The position numbers were made by a program, and so were the translations under genes. Below the pieces are notes generated by a model. The model was not told the origin of the DNA and ran no database searches. It saw only the letters and a list, made by a program, of their open reading frames with translations. DNA of 64,000 nt from Cydia pomonella (Eukaryota > Arthropoda > Insecta > Lepidoptera > Tortricidae), in contig NC_084703.1 of assembly GCF_033807575.1 (NCBI RefSeq), positions 14,260,001 to 14,324,000 of the forward strand, written 5' to 3'. Of the stretch, positions 1 through 12,046 are shown one piece after another; the stretch's first letter is position 1, and every line of letters begins with the position of its first letter.

Positions 1-984
1 AATGTTGAAGTGATAAGTGCTAACAAATAAACAGTAACAGGATAGTGCCTATATAAGCATATGTATACCTACCTATGGAGATTACCAAAATACCAAATGT
101 TATAGTATAATAAATATGTTTTACTGTACGACTTAAATATAGAACAAATATAGTATAGAGTAGACTTCAGACAGTACAAGAGTATCTCAGGTAAACAGAT
201 TTTGAGTAGTCGAGATTGTAAAGTAAACAACAGATCGGACATATTGCAAACGATTTGTTGTATCCATGGGATTTGTGACAAAGGCTAACAAGTGAAAAAA
301 AGTAGGCACTTGAGTGTAGATGATGATAATTGCCCTAAATATAGATTACGTAGGGAAACAGGGAAGATAAAGGAACAATTATTCAGAAAGATCAATAGAG
401 AGACGAATCTTTTGTTTGCAGATTGAATGGTGATTATCTAGAATTGGTTGGAAGTTATATTTACATAACTAACGTTTGAAACTTAGCAAACGCGGTGTTC
501 AGTTCGAACGATTCAATATAATTTGTACTTGTAGTACCTATGGGAGTATGCGTTGTAACAGCATCAGTTAGTAGCGATGTTAAAGTTAGATAATTACGAC
601 GGGACAGATAAGATAATTGAGTTGAACGCAAATGTACATGGTCATATTTCGCAAGTTGAAAGTATAAAAATATGATACAGATATCCAGAAAACGTTTTAA
701 ACTGCTACGTAGTTCCTGAAATTCAAAAGTGGAAGTAGTAAAAAACGATGTATAATTTATAAAAAAAAAACGAATGAAAAAGAGATGTGTGAGAAAAGAG
801 TGCATAGACGATAGAGATTTGACGTATCTGTAGAGTTATTAGTAGCGTTACAAGGTAAATACGCAATAAATTGTATGTAATAAGCTTAATGAGGATAGTT
901 AGTTAATATAGTATTTACCTGACGATAATAACAAGTAACGCCCAAATAAGCTATAGATATAGGTTTGACAGAACAGTTATTTAT

Positions 985-1045
985 TTAATCTTTATTGCAC
1001 AAAAGAAAACCTTATTTATTAAAAGGCGGACTTAATGCCATGAGG
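985..1045 (-). repeat. Dispersed repeat 3' end (GCAATAAAG / AAGTCCGCC type)
   Basis: Read on the minus strand this segment has the order AATGCC-like, AAGTCCGCC, GTGCAATAAAG, which recurs on the plus strand at 12985-13050 and more diverged at 42845-42905. It is probably the 3' tail of a retroelement common in Lepidoptera; the family is unassigned. Confidence 0.5.
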
Positions 1046-1977
1046 CACATTTGGGGTTATTGTCCTTTTAGTAAAGATATATCTGTTATGGTTTGCTAAT
1101 TATCATAATTTATATTGTTTACAAAAGTAATACAAGATATTGGAAGAAAAAAAAGCTCGTAGAGGTTTAAGGCAAGATAATATTAATAAAAATGTGAACT
1201 TCGATCAATGACATGAACAATATATTATGGCATAGATGTAGTCCTAGAAAAAAATACATATATAAAGAAAAAAATGGATTTTATTGGATATGACAATAAT
1301 TTGATTTGGTAGTTTCAATCATTGTTTAAATTAAATGAACTTGAGTTTTTAGTATTGACACTTGTCATTTTACATTGATGTCAAAGGCGTATCTAGCAGT
1401 GCTTTAGTCACCTTAAAAGCAGTATACGGGAATCTTATGTTAATGTATAAATGCAACCAATTATTGAAACTGAAACTTTTGCAAAATGTTTGGCATCCTT
1501 TGAAATTTCAAGACACAAAATTTAATTACCTCAAGGACACTTTAGTATCACCCCTAGCAGAGTTGTATAATAGCCTCTGAAAGCGATGTTATTCAAGGTG
1601 GCATTTGAATAAAGAAATTGTCGTGTGTTATTGTCATACGAACACCCATTATGAAATGAGTAGTATTATTAACAATCAGAGCAACCTTTTAAATAAAAAA
1701 GTACAAAAACTTGAACATTGTTATAGGTATTGTTACCTATAACAATCCAATTATACGTTTATATAAGTTTGACACTTCACGTGCAGATATGGATCCAGAG
1801 ACATAATATTGTAAATGTGTAAAATTTCAACTGAACTTAATAGTTTTGAGCTGAACACAGGACTAATGACTATAAAGATTGTCACGTCGACTTCAAGAGT
1901 TAAAGCCATTTAGGGGTTAAATATTATCTCTAACCTATTGCTACGTTACGTAACGATTAATACATGAATGGAGTAAG

Positions 1978-2112
1978 ATGAAGTCTACATTAACGCAATG
2001 TAGTATAATACAATATTGGGTCAAGAAAGGTTTAATTGTTAAATGTAGAACTGAAACAGATGGTGCTGAAGTCGAACCACTTTTGCCTGTAAAACAACGG
2101 GTATTGAATTAA
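1978..2112 (+). CDS. Small unrecognised frame (44 codons)
   Basis: ATG at 1978 opens a frame beginning MKSTLTQCSIIQYWVKKGL and ending PVKQRVLN before TAA. Its composition (KCRTETDGAEVEPLLPV) is more protein-like than neighbouring frames, but no splice context or family was recognised. It may be a fragment of a transposon protein or chance. Confidence 0.15.
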   Translation: MKSTLTQCSIIQYWVKKGLIVKCRTETDGAEVEPLLPVKQRVLN

Positions 2113-3672
2113 ATCAAAGACAAGTTTTAACGGACAGAAGTAATGTTTGGTTTTTTGAGAAAACAAAACAAACTTTATACATAATAAAAACTGAGCTTTG
2201 TCTGTTTTTTTTTTAGTTATACGAAATTAACAACAGGTATTAAGATTTTTCATTAACGTAGCAAAATGCTAATGTCACGGCATAGTAGTAAGTTATATGA
2301 ACAAGGGGAAACAGAAGACCGAATGTCATGATATTATTTTCATGTATCTCATTATAATTTTATTTAACACATTTCCTGATTATATAAATGTATGAATTGT
2401 GATAAGTTAAGTTTCAATTTACTTCATTAGAAACTGTTTTGACGCTTTAAATAATTTTTCACGGTTGGTGTAAGATTTAAATCGATCTAGCTTTTAGTGA
2501 GAAGGTTCGTGCGCCGGAGTCATGCACGAAGTTGGATGGCCGAATGTCATGATTTATTTATGTTTACATTTAAGATAGCAGTTAAATAATAATTATACCG
2601 TGACAACATCATTATGTTACCCCGATTAATACAGGGGTAGTTGGAAAAATAACATTATACTGAACACGATTTAACATTATGTCAAAACACGGTAGTTTTA
2701 GCAGGTGGTGGGGACACGGTAAATGTTGGACAGGCTCGTTCACTTGGGTTGAGGCTGTCAAAGAGGAAGCATCGTAATGAACTGGTTAGGTCAGAGTACC
2801 TGCAAGTATCCCGATTGCTGTAGTAGTAATAGTTTAGGGTAACCATGCAATAAGAAGCACTATATGATGTCGATCAAAGTTACACTAGGGGTACTGAGGA
2901 TAAAAATAATGTCCGCATTGGTGCATTTACGAAAAATTGAATTTTATTTCTTGCAGCATAGAAACTTTATTGCAGGGGGGTCTGATATCTCTGCAGCTTA
3001 CTGTACAATAAATAAAATTAAATATAGGGCTGCGCATGCGGTAAGGGGTTAAATATATAATAATATAAGTTTAATTTACGTATAAACTACCTCGCTTATT
3101 ACACAATTATTACAGGAGTCTGCCTACAAACGACTCTGTGGTTTGGCAGAAGTATATTGTAAATGTTTGTTATTATTATTTTTTTTTAATTAATCTAGGT
3201 TGTTTTGATCTCGGCATCACTTAAGTGTTTAAAGCGAAATAAGTCTGTACATTCTACCTACCTATCATCTCACACGTAGGCAGGTTAGGTAGTCATTTAT
3301 CGCACTTAAATACATAGATAATTATCGTGTAAGACACGAGGCGGTAGTTCTGTTTCATTTTATACATATTGGTTTATTGTGCATATTTGGTTCAAGCTTC
3401 GCAATTACATATTTAGCAACGTTACAATGTTTCAACCCGTAAATCCCGTAATAAGCCATATTTATTGAATATTTCAATATTTTTACAAGTGGCTGAACAG
3501 TCAGTTTCCTCCCAACCGACAGTAAAGCTAGATAAATTATTTCTGCTTAGTGTGCTGTTTTCCATCAGCTCAAAGCGATTACATGCAAAGTGCAAATAAC
3601 CGACTTCCGTCACCATCTTTTCCGCTATGTCGTACGTGTGTCGTATGTGCTGCTGTCCATTGACTATGAACC

Positions 3673-3810
3673 TACAGTCGCCATTACATATATCGGAGCG
3701 GCCAAGGTGTTCACAAATATCTGAACAAGGCCTCTAATATATCATTAGAGTGCATCTTCACATACTTTTGAGCACCTGGACCGCTCGGATATATCTGATA
3801 GCGACTGTAC
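3673..3810. mobile_element. Hairpin MITE with TACAGTCGC ends
   Basis: The left end reads TACAGTCGC and continues to ATATATCGGAGCGG. The right end reads CCGCTCGGATATATC and finishes GCGACTGTA, so the arms are inverted copies. It belongs to the TACAGTC-ended hairpins also seen at 16476, 42006 and 50964. Confidence 0.65.
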
Positions 3811-3971
3811 CTATACCTTTTTATTTATTTAAGTATATATAATAACAATAATATAATGTTTAGTTCAACAAGGACTTCTTTAATGGTTTAAATGGGTGAA
3901 GTCACGTGACAGCTTCTACAAACGTAATCCCCATTGTCCTCTCTAGATGTTCCCTTTTGTTAGATTTTTAT

Positions 3972-4110
3972 TTGAGTTTTAGGGTTTCTACCTAAAAAGC
4001 TAAAAACGGAACCCTTATAGGATCAGTTTGCTGTCCATCCGTTCATCTCTTTGTCAAGTCAAGACCTTTATCGAGTTGAAATTAAACCATATACTCAGGT
4101 CGACAGTCCT
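3972..4110 (-). repeat. GGAACCCTAA-family repeat fragment, minus orientation
   Basis: TTAGGGTTTCTACC followed by ACGGAACCCTTATAGG and a GTCCATCC stretch is the reverse complement of the right end of the family described at 4389-4921, with point differences. Only the right part of the element is evident. Confidence 0.5.
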
Positions 4111-4388
4111 TTGAAGCTGTGAAAATATCAAATCTTTAAGTTGGCGTAAAAAAGGATTCGGCCGTCTATGCCACAAAAAATTTACATTTCGACACTCGAG
4201 GGAATCAAAATTCATAGGGTGCTTCCCATTGACCTAGAACTATGAAATTTGGCAAGTAATATCGTCTTGCACTACAAGTATAAAGTAAAAAAAGTTAAGT
4301 CTTTCAAAACTAATAGGGGTCTTCAACAAACATTTCTGGATAAAATGAATATATTCGGAGATAATTGCTCCGAAAGAAAAGAAAAAAA

Positions 4389-4921
4389 GCGGCCAAGTGC
4401 GAGTCGGACTCGCCCATGAAGGGTTCCGTACCATTTATGACGTATTAAAAAAACTACTTACTAAATCTCGTTCAAACCAATTTTCGGTGGAAGTTTGCAT
4501 GGTAATGTATATCATATATTTTTTTTAGATTTTTCATTCTGTTATTTTAGAAGTTACAGAGGGGGGGGCACATTTTTTCACTTCAGAAGTGTCTCTCGCG
4601 CAAACTATTCAGTTTAGAAAAAAAATAATATTAGAAACCTCAATATCATTTTTAAAGACCTATCCATAGATACCCCACACGTATGGGTTTGATGAAAAAA
4701 GTTTTTTTGAGTTTCAGTTCTAAGTATGGGGAACCCACAAAATTTATTGTTTTTTTGTAAAAATCTTAATGCGGTTCATAGAATACATCTACTTACCAAG
4801 CTTGAACAGTATAGCTCTTATAGTTTCGGAAAAAAGTGGCTGTGACATAATCGGACAGACAGACGGACATGACGAATCTATAAGGGTTCCGTTTTTTGCC
4901 ATTTGGCTACGGAACCCTAAA
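4389..4921 (+). repeat. Lepidopteran GCGAGTCGGACTCGC...GGAACCCTAA repeat, single-core copy
   Basis: It begins GCGGCCAAGTGCGAGTCGG, continues with a GGGTTCCGTACC box, and ends with a GACAGACAGACGG run and GGCTACGGAACCCTAA. The internal core contains a G run and the phrase GATACCCCACACGTATGGG. It has the same ends as 19684-21010, where the core is repeated. No coding capacity; probably a non-autonomous element (SINE-like by its dispersal). Confidence 0.75.
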
Positions 4922-5212
4922 AATGTGTCCCCCCGCCTCTAACTTTTGAACCTTAGGTCCAAAAAGTATGAAAAAATCTTGGAAGTAGAGCTTAAGAAAG
5001 ACATTAAATGAAAACTATAGCGGATATGATCAGTTTAGCTGTTTTTGAGTTATCGCAAAAAAATTCCCCTTCATAGTAAAAAGACGTACACCCACAGTTC
5101 ATCCCTTGGTTAACAATCTACCATACTTTAAGCTCCAGTTTAGCTTATTGTGACGGAAGAGTAACTACGGAACCCTACTCTGAGCATGGCCCGACATGCT
5201 CTTGGCCAGTTT
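4922..5212 (-). repeat. GGAACCCTAA-family repeat, minus-strand copy
   Basis: It ends at about 5212 with the reverse complement of a CTGGCCAAGAGCATGTCGGGC head and GTAGGGTTCCGTAG, so this copy is oriented opposite to its neighbour at 4389-4921. The tail region is shared with the 44857-45250 copy (CTCTAACTTTTGAACC). Confidence 0.55.
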
Positions 5213-5224
5213 TTTTTTATTAAT

Positions 5225-5301
5225 AGAGACAGACAGACGGACGGACGGACAGAGCCGCACCATAAGGGTTCCTTTTGTACCTTTGGCACAGAACCCTAAA
5301 A
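5225..5301 (+). repeat. GGAACCCTAA-family tail fragment
   Basis: The GACAGACAGACGGACGG run, a CATAAGGGTTCC box and a terminal CAGAACCCTAAAA mark the right end of a third copy, truncated on its left. Confidence 0.55.
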
Positions 5302-5634
5302 ACACCATGTATAACAAGTAATAAAAGATCGCTTCGTAAGGACATCTATCTGGTTTTGTGACATTTTCTAGGTATGTTTATTTCTAGGTTGCATAATTTA
5401 CACGCAAACGCAATCGTTTGACAGTAGGCAATAATGCCAATAACTGCTGCACTATGACCCAGATAGCTGTTATTAGTGTTATTACCATACTCAGTTTATC
5501 AACATTAATCTCCTAAACAGCGAAATATGTATGCGCGTCACAAACGGAGGCCCTTAATTATTGCGTCAATTCTATGATTACAGAGATAGCTTATCTGCAC
5601 ACATGGACTAGAAGGGTACTTAAAGCAAAGAGGT

Positions 5635-5700
5635 GTGATTAAGTATACCACCCATAATATACCTATATAAAAGTACATTGTATATTATGGGTGGTAAACA
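5635..5700. repeat. Short inverted repeat around ACCACCCATAATATA
   Basis: ACCACCCATAATATAC at about 5649 is matched by GTATATTATGGGTGGT ending near 5697, a small hairpin with a loop of about 25 bases. Probably a MITE remnant. Confidence 0.5.
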
Positions 5701-5701
5701 A

Positions 5702-7590
5702 GAATTTACGAACGAGTGAGAATTGAAGCACGAAGCCTGAGGCTATAAAAATTTGGGTCTTATATTACCTTTATCATATTTAAACCATGTACTTTTGATA
5801 TTCACTTTCATAACCATCCCAATAAAAACAGACCGCGGAGTGGACGCAAGTAGCCCGGCGAGCGGCAAATCAAGGCCATATATTGCGCTCGACCAATAAG
5901 TAATACATTATACTGCAGAGTCCGGGAATGAAGGACTTGCCGGCCGAATACGTATGGAGACGTGAGGCTGGCAAGCCCTTTTCACGCCGAAGAATGTACA
6001 TACAGTTGTTTATTTAGTTACCTGCAATAATTTACAGGTTGAATATATACATATGTCATATTGAGCAACTTTTACTATAAGACCAACCCTTAAATCGCGG
6101 AAAAAAAACTGTCTGCTTCATACATTTTAGGTGTCTGACCATGACATTTTCTATGAGAGAGTAAAATTTTTTTCGTGATTGCTGGATTGGTCCCAACAAA
6201 AAAATTAGAATGATTTTCTGTAGACTTATAAACACAACTATCTACATACACAAAAAATGCTGTTAATAAAGTTGTTGGTAGTTCTTTTGAGATTGTTGAA
6301 TTTCATATGTTTAATTTTTTCAAACATTTGCTTTTGTGAGAGTGGAGTCGAAACAAGAAAGTCTGAGAAAACGTGTTGTACATTTAAAAAATTCTAACTT
6401 AAACATGGGAAAAGGTACACACAGTGGGTCATTTTAGTACAGAAAACGTATCAGTCTCTCCAGTGGCGGCGGCTCCATACAACTCGATTCCCACCGGCTT
6501 GCCTAAAAATTATTGCTACATAAACCAACGTAAAAATCATTTTATTACAAAATCCATGATTATTATGTAGTTTCAAGCTTAATAATTTGATAACGTGCTT
6601 TTATTCAAAAAAGTACTGTTTGTAGGTTTGTAGTAATAGGTTCTAGAATTCGTGGGTGAAAATGGAATAATGTTATGATAACACTCCCGTCCCGGTTGTT
6701 ACCGTTAATGTTGTTATTATTAGAGTATTCAATGTTTTTATATGGTTTTACTTAGTTTTATGTATACATTTCTATATATAAAGTTACTAAACCAGTGAAA
6801 TTTTGTGTATATAATACACTATATATAAGGTGGCTATACACTAACTGCAAAAGGTTGCGCCCAAGGACACCACTAGCGTACGCTTCACTTTTATCATGAA
6901 AAAAAGTACATAATGTTAAGTTAGGTGTTCTTTTTTTTTGTTCCGAGTTGCCTAGCCAAAATTTCCACGCGCCGCGACTGGTCTCTACTATATATAGAAT
7001 TCTTGTATCCTTGACTTTAAATCGCAAAAGTGGTAATATGAATGTATTATCTTTGAGGTAATTATTACTAAACCTGACTTAAATTATAATTCTGCGAAAC
7101 TGTGAGCATTTTAATTATATAAATTTTTCATACTTTTATAAGTGTTTATGCATTTCGCCTTTGACTTTTTTAGTCCTTCTTTTTATTTATTAAAAATTAG
7201 CATTATCATTAACTAAACCAAACAAGTTTCATTGTGATACAATTGCAATACTGAAAACTAAGAGTCCTAGATAGGTTATTTTTAGATTTCCTTGAATTCA
7301 TGATTAGAACTCACCCCTACGTCTACGGTTTGCTAATAGCGCTAAAGACATGGGCAGATGCGCACACGTAACGCCATCAAACAAGTAGTGAGTGCTAGTG
7401 CTACTGCACTGACAACAACTTGGTAAATAGTGGGAGTAGGTAACGCGAAACTCTGTGGTGTTTAGATTCGTAGATAATGAATACGTGTATGAGAAATAAG
7501 AATAAAACGTAACAAGCGCCACCACCTATTCATAATTTCTTATTGACCGAACGTCACCGAGTCTCCTTTTCAGCTTGGGCAAAAATGTAC
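5702..7590. other. Non-coding stretch, nothing recognised
   Basis: A GC-richer patch at 5830-6000 (GAGTGGACGCAAGTAGCCC) may be an old repeat. No exon-like frame with splice signals was seen on either strand. Confidence 0.4.
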
Positions 7591-7597
7591 AGCGTGC

Positions 7598-7710
7598 AGC
7601 GGTGGTAGCACGGTTGCATACTTTTCGCCTATCACCGTGCTTGTCACTTTCGCACTTATATACTTGTTAGAACGTGACAGGCGATAAGAAGGCGACCGTG
7701 CTACCGCCGC
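7598..7710. mobile_element. Hairpin element with GCGGTGGTAGCACGG arms
   Basis: GCGGTGGTAGCACGGT near 7599 is matched in reverse complement by ACCGTGCTACCGCCGC ending at 7710. Inner parts (CGCCTATCACCGTGC) are partly paired too. A typical non-coding foldback MITE. Confidence 0.6.
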
Positions 7711-8365
7711 AGGTCTCAATTCTCAACCGATTCTCGTGAAATTTTGTGAGCAGATTCGATGATTAAATGGATTTTTTTGTCGAAACAGCTCGTGGATTAT
7801 TTTTCTATATCGCGGTGCCATACATTTATTCAGTTTGAAGTTATGCTCGGGAGGTCTTCAGCTCACAGATCCATTTTTAAATTACAAAATTATTTAAAAA
7901 AAGAATTCTGATGACTCTTTTCGTTTTGTTGCAGTAAAGGCATGACTCATTAACCTGACAACTTAAACTAAGGTAAGATATGTTCGTTATTTGTACCCTA
8001 CCCACACCCTGTCATAAATATTTAACCCTTTTCCAGGCGTAGTACGATTTATCGACCACATACGCGCCATTAGAATTTCAACTTTAGCATTCCGATTTAA
8101 GGTTCAAACTAGATTACACTTTCAGGAAATGTTATTTGTCTTCAAATGACTCATCAAAGCTGGATTCATTGGAATATATTCGGATTTTTTGGGAAAACCT
8201 TGTAGATTAGTGCGGCCTGGAAAAGGGTTAAGTGTGCAATTGCTTGTAAGCATCGGTACAATGTTCTGCTTACTATACAGTATGTCTCTCAGATTATACT
8301 TTTTGTTTATTTTATTAATCGCTTAACACTTAACAGTTCCTGTTTGGTACAACATACATTAAAAA

Positions 8366-8672
8366 ACCGGACAAGTGCGAGTTGGTTTTACTCGCGCACC
8401 GAGGGTTCCGTATAAACTTGAATTATCTCGTGTAACTATAAAGACGAAAGTCATATCTATAGTCATATATTGGGCATTTTCCATAGTTAATAAAAAAAAA
8501 CTTTCAATGTGTCTGCGTTAGCGTTGTTCATAACTATTTCAAATTTCAAATCGATAGCTTAAGTGGCTCTCGAGATATTTAGCGATGTGACAGACAGACA
8601 GACGGACGGCCGGACAGACAGAGTAGCACCATAAGGGTTCATTTTGTGCCTTTTTGGCACCGAACCCTAAAA
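8366..8672 (+). repeat. GGAACCCTAA-family repeat, diverged copy
   Basis: The head ACCGGACAAGTGCGAGT, GAGGGTTCCGTA box, GACAGACAGACGGACGG run and terminal CACCGAACCCTAAAA place it in the family. The internal core differs from 4389-4921, matching instead the 56521 copy (TTTTACTCGCGCACCGAGGG). Confidence 0.7.
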
Positions 8673-9547
8673 TAGACAATAGGTAAATATTCATTTAAAA
8701 CTTAAAAGACATGATTAAATTATAAAATGATTACATAGGCAGGCATTAGGAATGTTCAATTAATTAATCTATTCGATTGGTAAAGACATCTATTGGTCGC
8801 AATTATAAATATGGGTGTCAAACATTTTAACTTGCTTTAAGTCATTGGGCGGTTGCTTATTATATTCTGGAACCTATGTAGGTGTCACACATTGCTCTGA
8901 TTTTTTTTTCTAAACTTTAATTAATATAATAATTTGTACTAAACTTTCTGAATTCCTCGAAATTCCTATTAACCACTTTAGATACTATGAATACTTCTTG
9001 GTTATTATACGAGTAGGTAAAGGCCTGCAATGGTTAAGGTCCAAAAATATTAAGGACAGGTGTATCATTGTACTTACGAGTATTATTTTTTTTTAACCCC
9101 CGACACAAAAAGATGGGTTTTAAATGTATGACGCCAATGTCTGTCTGTCTGTCTGTAGCATCGTAGCTCTCGACGGATGGGGCGATTTCGATGCGTGGCT
9201 TTTACGTGAAAGCGAGTTTCCTTAGCTCTGTTTCATACAAATCGATCCAGCAGTTTGAAAAGTATCAGAGTAATGTGTGACACTTACATAGGGATTGTGT
9301 ACACATCACGCGAGGCTTTTTCGGCTACTATTTTATGTCGCACTAGACTCAGCCTCGTGGCACAGTTTTGATCACGAAACCTCAGTAGTGCTAGTATCTT
9401 CTACACCTCTAAATCAGTTGACAATTGATATCCCTACATTATTACGGTTGACGATTATATTTCATTAGCGACGCGGCCCGTTGACCCATTAACCTCGTTA
9501 GTAAAAGTAGCTTAATAATTAGATGAGCACTTTATTTAAATTTCTTA

Positions 9548-9665
9548 GAAGCAAATAAATATTTTGGGACAATCTTACACATATCGACCTAGCCCCAAAT
9601 TAAGCATAGCTTATACTATAGGTCCTAGGCGACGTTATACAAACATACGTATATACATAAATACA
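9548..9665 (-). repeat. SINE tail fragment (minus orientation)
   Basis: GACAATCTTACACATATCG followed by ACCTAGCCCCAAAT is the reverse complement of the tail of the SINE at 30209-30419 (GGGGCTAGGTCGATCTG). Only the tail is present. Confidence 0.5.
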
Positions 9666-9705
9666 TACTTCTATGTATATGACGGCTGCCGGCAAAACGG
9701 CCGCG

Positions 9706-9761
9706 GTTGCCATAAGGACGAGATTTATATGAATAACTTGACAAGGCGTCCTTATGGCAAG
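9706..9761. repeat. Small inverted repeat GTTGCCATAAGGACG
   Basis: TTGCCATAAGGACGA is mirrored by TCCTTATGGCAAGCG about 40 bases later. A diverged relative with CTTGCCATAAAGACG and CGTCCTTAGCG occurs at 14315-14385, so this is a dispersed hairpin family. Confidence 0.5.
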
Positions 9762-10099
9762 CGTCATAGTGAGACCATTTGTCGGCCGCGAACAAAACAC
9801 CCATTTATTTATTTTTCGACGGCGAATGTATGAAAATTGTAAGGTGGAAACTCGAGGCGCTGATAGGAGGAACGGCACTAGTTTTCAACTTAGCAACATT
9901 AGGTTCTTTGGAACCTGGGAGCCCTACTACAAGGATCGAAACTGTGGTCTAATAATTGTACACATGACACTTCTATGGACCCTGCACTATTACCTAAGGC
10001 TTATGTGGGAACGTCTTAAGACGTTGCGCATCTGAAAGGTACCTGAACGATGTTTTTGATAATTCATCGATAGTTAGACAATTTATCCTCCAGTCAAAA

Positions 10100-10240
10100 T
10101 GGACAGTTTCTCGGTAGCGGTTTATCCACGGTGGTCAACACCTGCGCTACAAGGACGTGCTCAAACGGCATTGAGCGCTTGCGCCATCGACCCTGAGCGT
10201 TGGGAGGTGCTTGGTGAAAGAAGGTCCTGGAATTATCCAT
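10100..10240 (+). pseudogene. LINE ORF2 C-terminal remnant, left half
   Basis: Translation gives QHLRYKDVLKRH, then after a frameshift SACAIDPERWEVLGERRSWN, resembling the end of retrotransposon polymerases (RYKDVLKRHL...WE..A.DR..W). The frame is broken and then interrupted by a foreign insert at about 10241-10775; the continuation is at 10784-10953. Confidence 0.6.
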
Positions 10241-10775
10241 AATGTTGTCAAAACATTTGAAGATAGTGACGCTTCCCCCATTTCGCTCAAACGTACTGCA
10301 TCAAATTACAGACAAAGTAGTTTTTTGTGTCGTGCTAGTCGTAATTTGAATATTCTATCCAGAGATTTGGACATTGATTTATTTAATAGTTCCATTCCTT
10401 CAGTGAAGCCTAAATTAGCGAATCTATTTTTTAACCCGCTTTGATCTTTTTTTTTTAATTTAGTATTTATTTTAAAAGTAACAGTTGTGCGGTCTGTCCG
10501 AGTGCTTAAGGATTTTCGTAACCTTTATTTTTACTGTTAGTATTAGTATTGCTAGCAGTTTTATAACTTCGATAAGCTTTAAATTGTATGTAATTGTTTT
10601 TCTATTGTATATTTTTAAATGTATAAGTCGTGATAGCATTGTGTGAACATGCGCGCGAAGTTTCTTATATTGTTATTCCATTTCTATCTGAGTACCTGTA
10701 ATTGGCTTTGTATTGTTACCTAAAGCTGCATAATGTTTTTGTAGCTGTTCTCCTTAAAATAAATAAATAACCGCC
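10241..10775 (+). mobile_element. Insertion inside LINE remnant, ending in an AT-rich tail
   Basis: This stretch separates two parts of one LINE reading frame and ends TTAAAATAAATAAATAA, like a retroposed 3' tail. It contains a frame of 77 codons (10211-10444) ending DIDLFNSSIPSVKPKLANLF, which may be the C-terminus of another retroelement protein. Target duplication could not be defined by eye. Confidence 0.4.
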
Positions 10776-10783
10776 TTACTAGC

Positions 10784-10953
10784 CTAGAAATAGAACGCCA
10801 GTTACGGAAAGAGAGACCTCAGTCCTCCTACGTGTACACGTTAAACGCAGCTGGTCAACTTTATTGTCACGCGTGCAAAAGAGAATTTAAGAGCGAGTTC
10901 GGCCTGGCCAGCCACATTAGGGCTCAACTGGCTCAAGCTAAACAACTCCCATA
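10784..10953 (+). pseudogene. LINE ORF2 C-terminal remnant, right half with CxxC...H motif
   Basis: The frame reads RLTSLEIERQLRKERPQSS, then YVYTLNAAGQLYCHACKREF and KSEFGLASHIRAQ, ending at TAA. The CHAC...H arrangement is a degenerate zinc finger found at the C-terminus of several insect LINE polymerases. It continues the protein interrupted at 10240. Confidence 0.6.
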
Positions 10954-11938
10954 ATGTTTATTTAGGGTCACCGGTATCAAAAACGATGAGGAGGACTATA
11001 TACTCTAGCAGTATTCGTAAACTATATACTTAATTAGCAAAAAAAGTATAGCTAAGCAGTTAGAGGCGTCACAAGGCGTTCAATGCATAAAAATAACGTT
11101 ATCGAGTGAAAACCTCGCCTGGAAGGTGGACCTTTTATGTCTTTCCCGTAGTTGTATGTCTTTCCCGTTGAATAACAATGTTATATTATTCCGGACATTT
11201 GAGAAGCGTGCGTGGGATCAAAGCCCCTCGTCAACAAACACGGCCGGGCTGCACATGCTGTGCTGCTAGATCGATAGCAGAGCACACGGCTACTCTGCTA
11301 TCGATCTATCAGCATAATATAAATTATTATCATGCCCATTTGTTTCAGTGTATGTATATGTTAATTATTTACGAGCGGCGCTGTCGCTAGATCATAGATG
11401 CTGCTTAAATCATCTGTAAAGATGTACAAGGCCGGATGGTGGTGGTGATATGTAAATTAATAAATACATAAAATAAAATATGAAGCTTTTGTTGACCAAA
11501 AAGCATATATTTTAAAGTACCTATAAATTAGAATAAAACAGTCAACAGCAAAGTCATCAAAACCACATCAGTGATTATAATGTTAGAAAGTGTTTACGCA
11601 ACATGTATAGTAATTATGCATTATACAGAGTTACGTTAGATACATATACATTTTAAAAGAAAAAATGAAGTATGTAACATACTTGTCTTGGATAGTATTT
11701 ATACCAACAAACTAAATTTCTAAAAAGTAACATAGACAATTATTAGCCTATACGTAAAAACTAGCCAAGTTAAATCCTTAACTTTAATTACATCTCAAGT
11801 GAACTAGAACTTGGCACCCATATAGATCTCAATTATTTTGTCGGCGACATTTCACATTAATGTTGATGGGATTTATTCAGATCTCTCTGGCATTTTCCTG
11901 TCGATCTAACGTTTTACTATTCTCATGGTCGTTCACAG
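10954..11938. other. 5' flank of the TTC39 gene
   Basis: No exon was recognised. A perfect small hairpin (AGATCGATAGCAGAG / CTCTGCTATCGATCT) lies at 11268-11308 in a GC-richer patch. The promoter and any 5' UTR exon of TTC39 are presumably in or upstream of this region. Confidence 0.4.
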
Positions 11939-12046
11939 ATGGCGCTTAAACAAGAAAGTGTGCCGGCGCTTGCGTCTCCGATGCTGCACCGCACCGAATA
12001 TCGGGAAGCCGGCCCACCGCCTTTGGCCACTGAGGAATTCGAAGAG
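11939..12046 (+). CDS. TTC39B: TTC39 exon 1a (start ATG, residues 1-36)
   Basis: The ATG at 11939 opens 36 codons (begins MALKQESVPALAS, ends TEEFEE) and stops at a GTAACT donor in phase 0, compatible with exon 2. The bases just before the ATG (GTTCACAG) look like a 3' splice site, so a 5' UTR exon may lie upstream; I could not identify it. Proline- and glutamate-rich N-termini of this kind vary between TTC39 isoforms. The start is likely but not proven. Confidence 0.75.

Larger units (their letters stand above)
1..3672. other. AT-rich intergenic or intronic stretch, no gene recognised
   Basis: Frames of 60-114 codons here have no recognisable domains and look like AT-rich chance openings. 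The only recurrent pieces seen are a LINE-like 3' end at about 985-1045 and a small frame at 1978-2112. Confidence 0.5.

Noticed and set aside
461..805. A 114-codon minus-strand frame
   Set aside because: Phe/Thr/Tyr-rich composition typical of chance frames in AT-rich DNA; no domain or splice support.
7304..7525. A minus-strand frame with a Ser/Thr/His-rich peptide
   Set aside because: No family resemblance or splice context, and adjacent to a hairpin MITE.
9564..10035. Overlapping frames of 89-93 codons on both strands
   Set aside because: They cover SINE tail and hairpin repeat sequence and are mutually overlapping chance openings.
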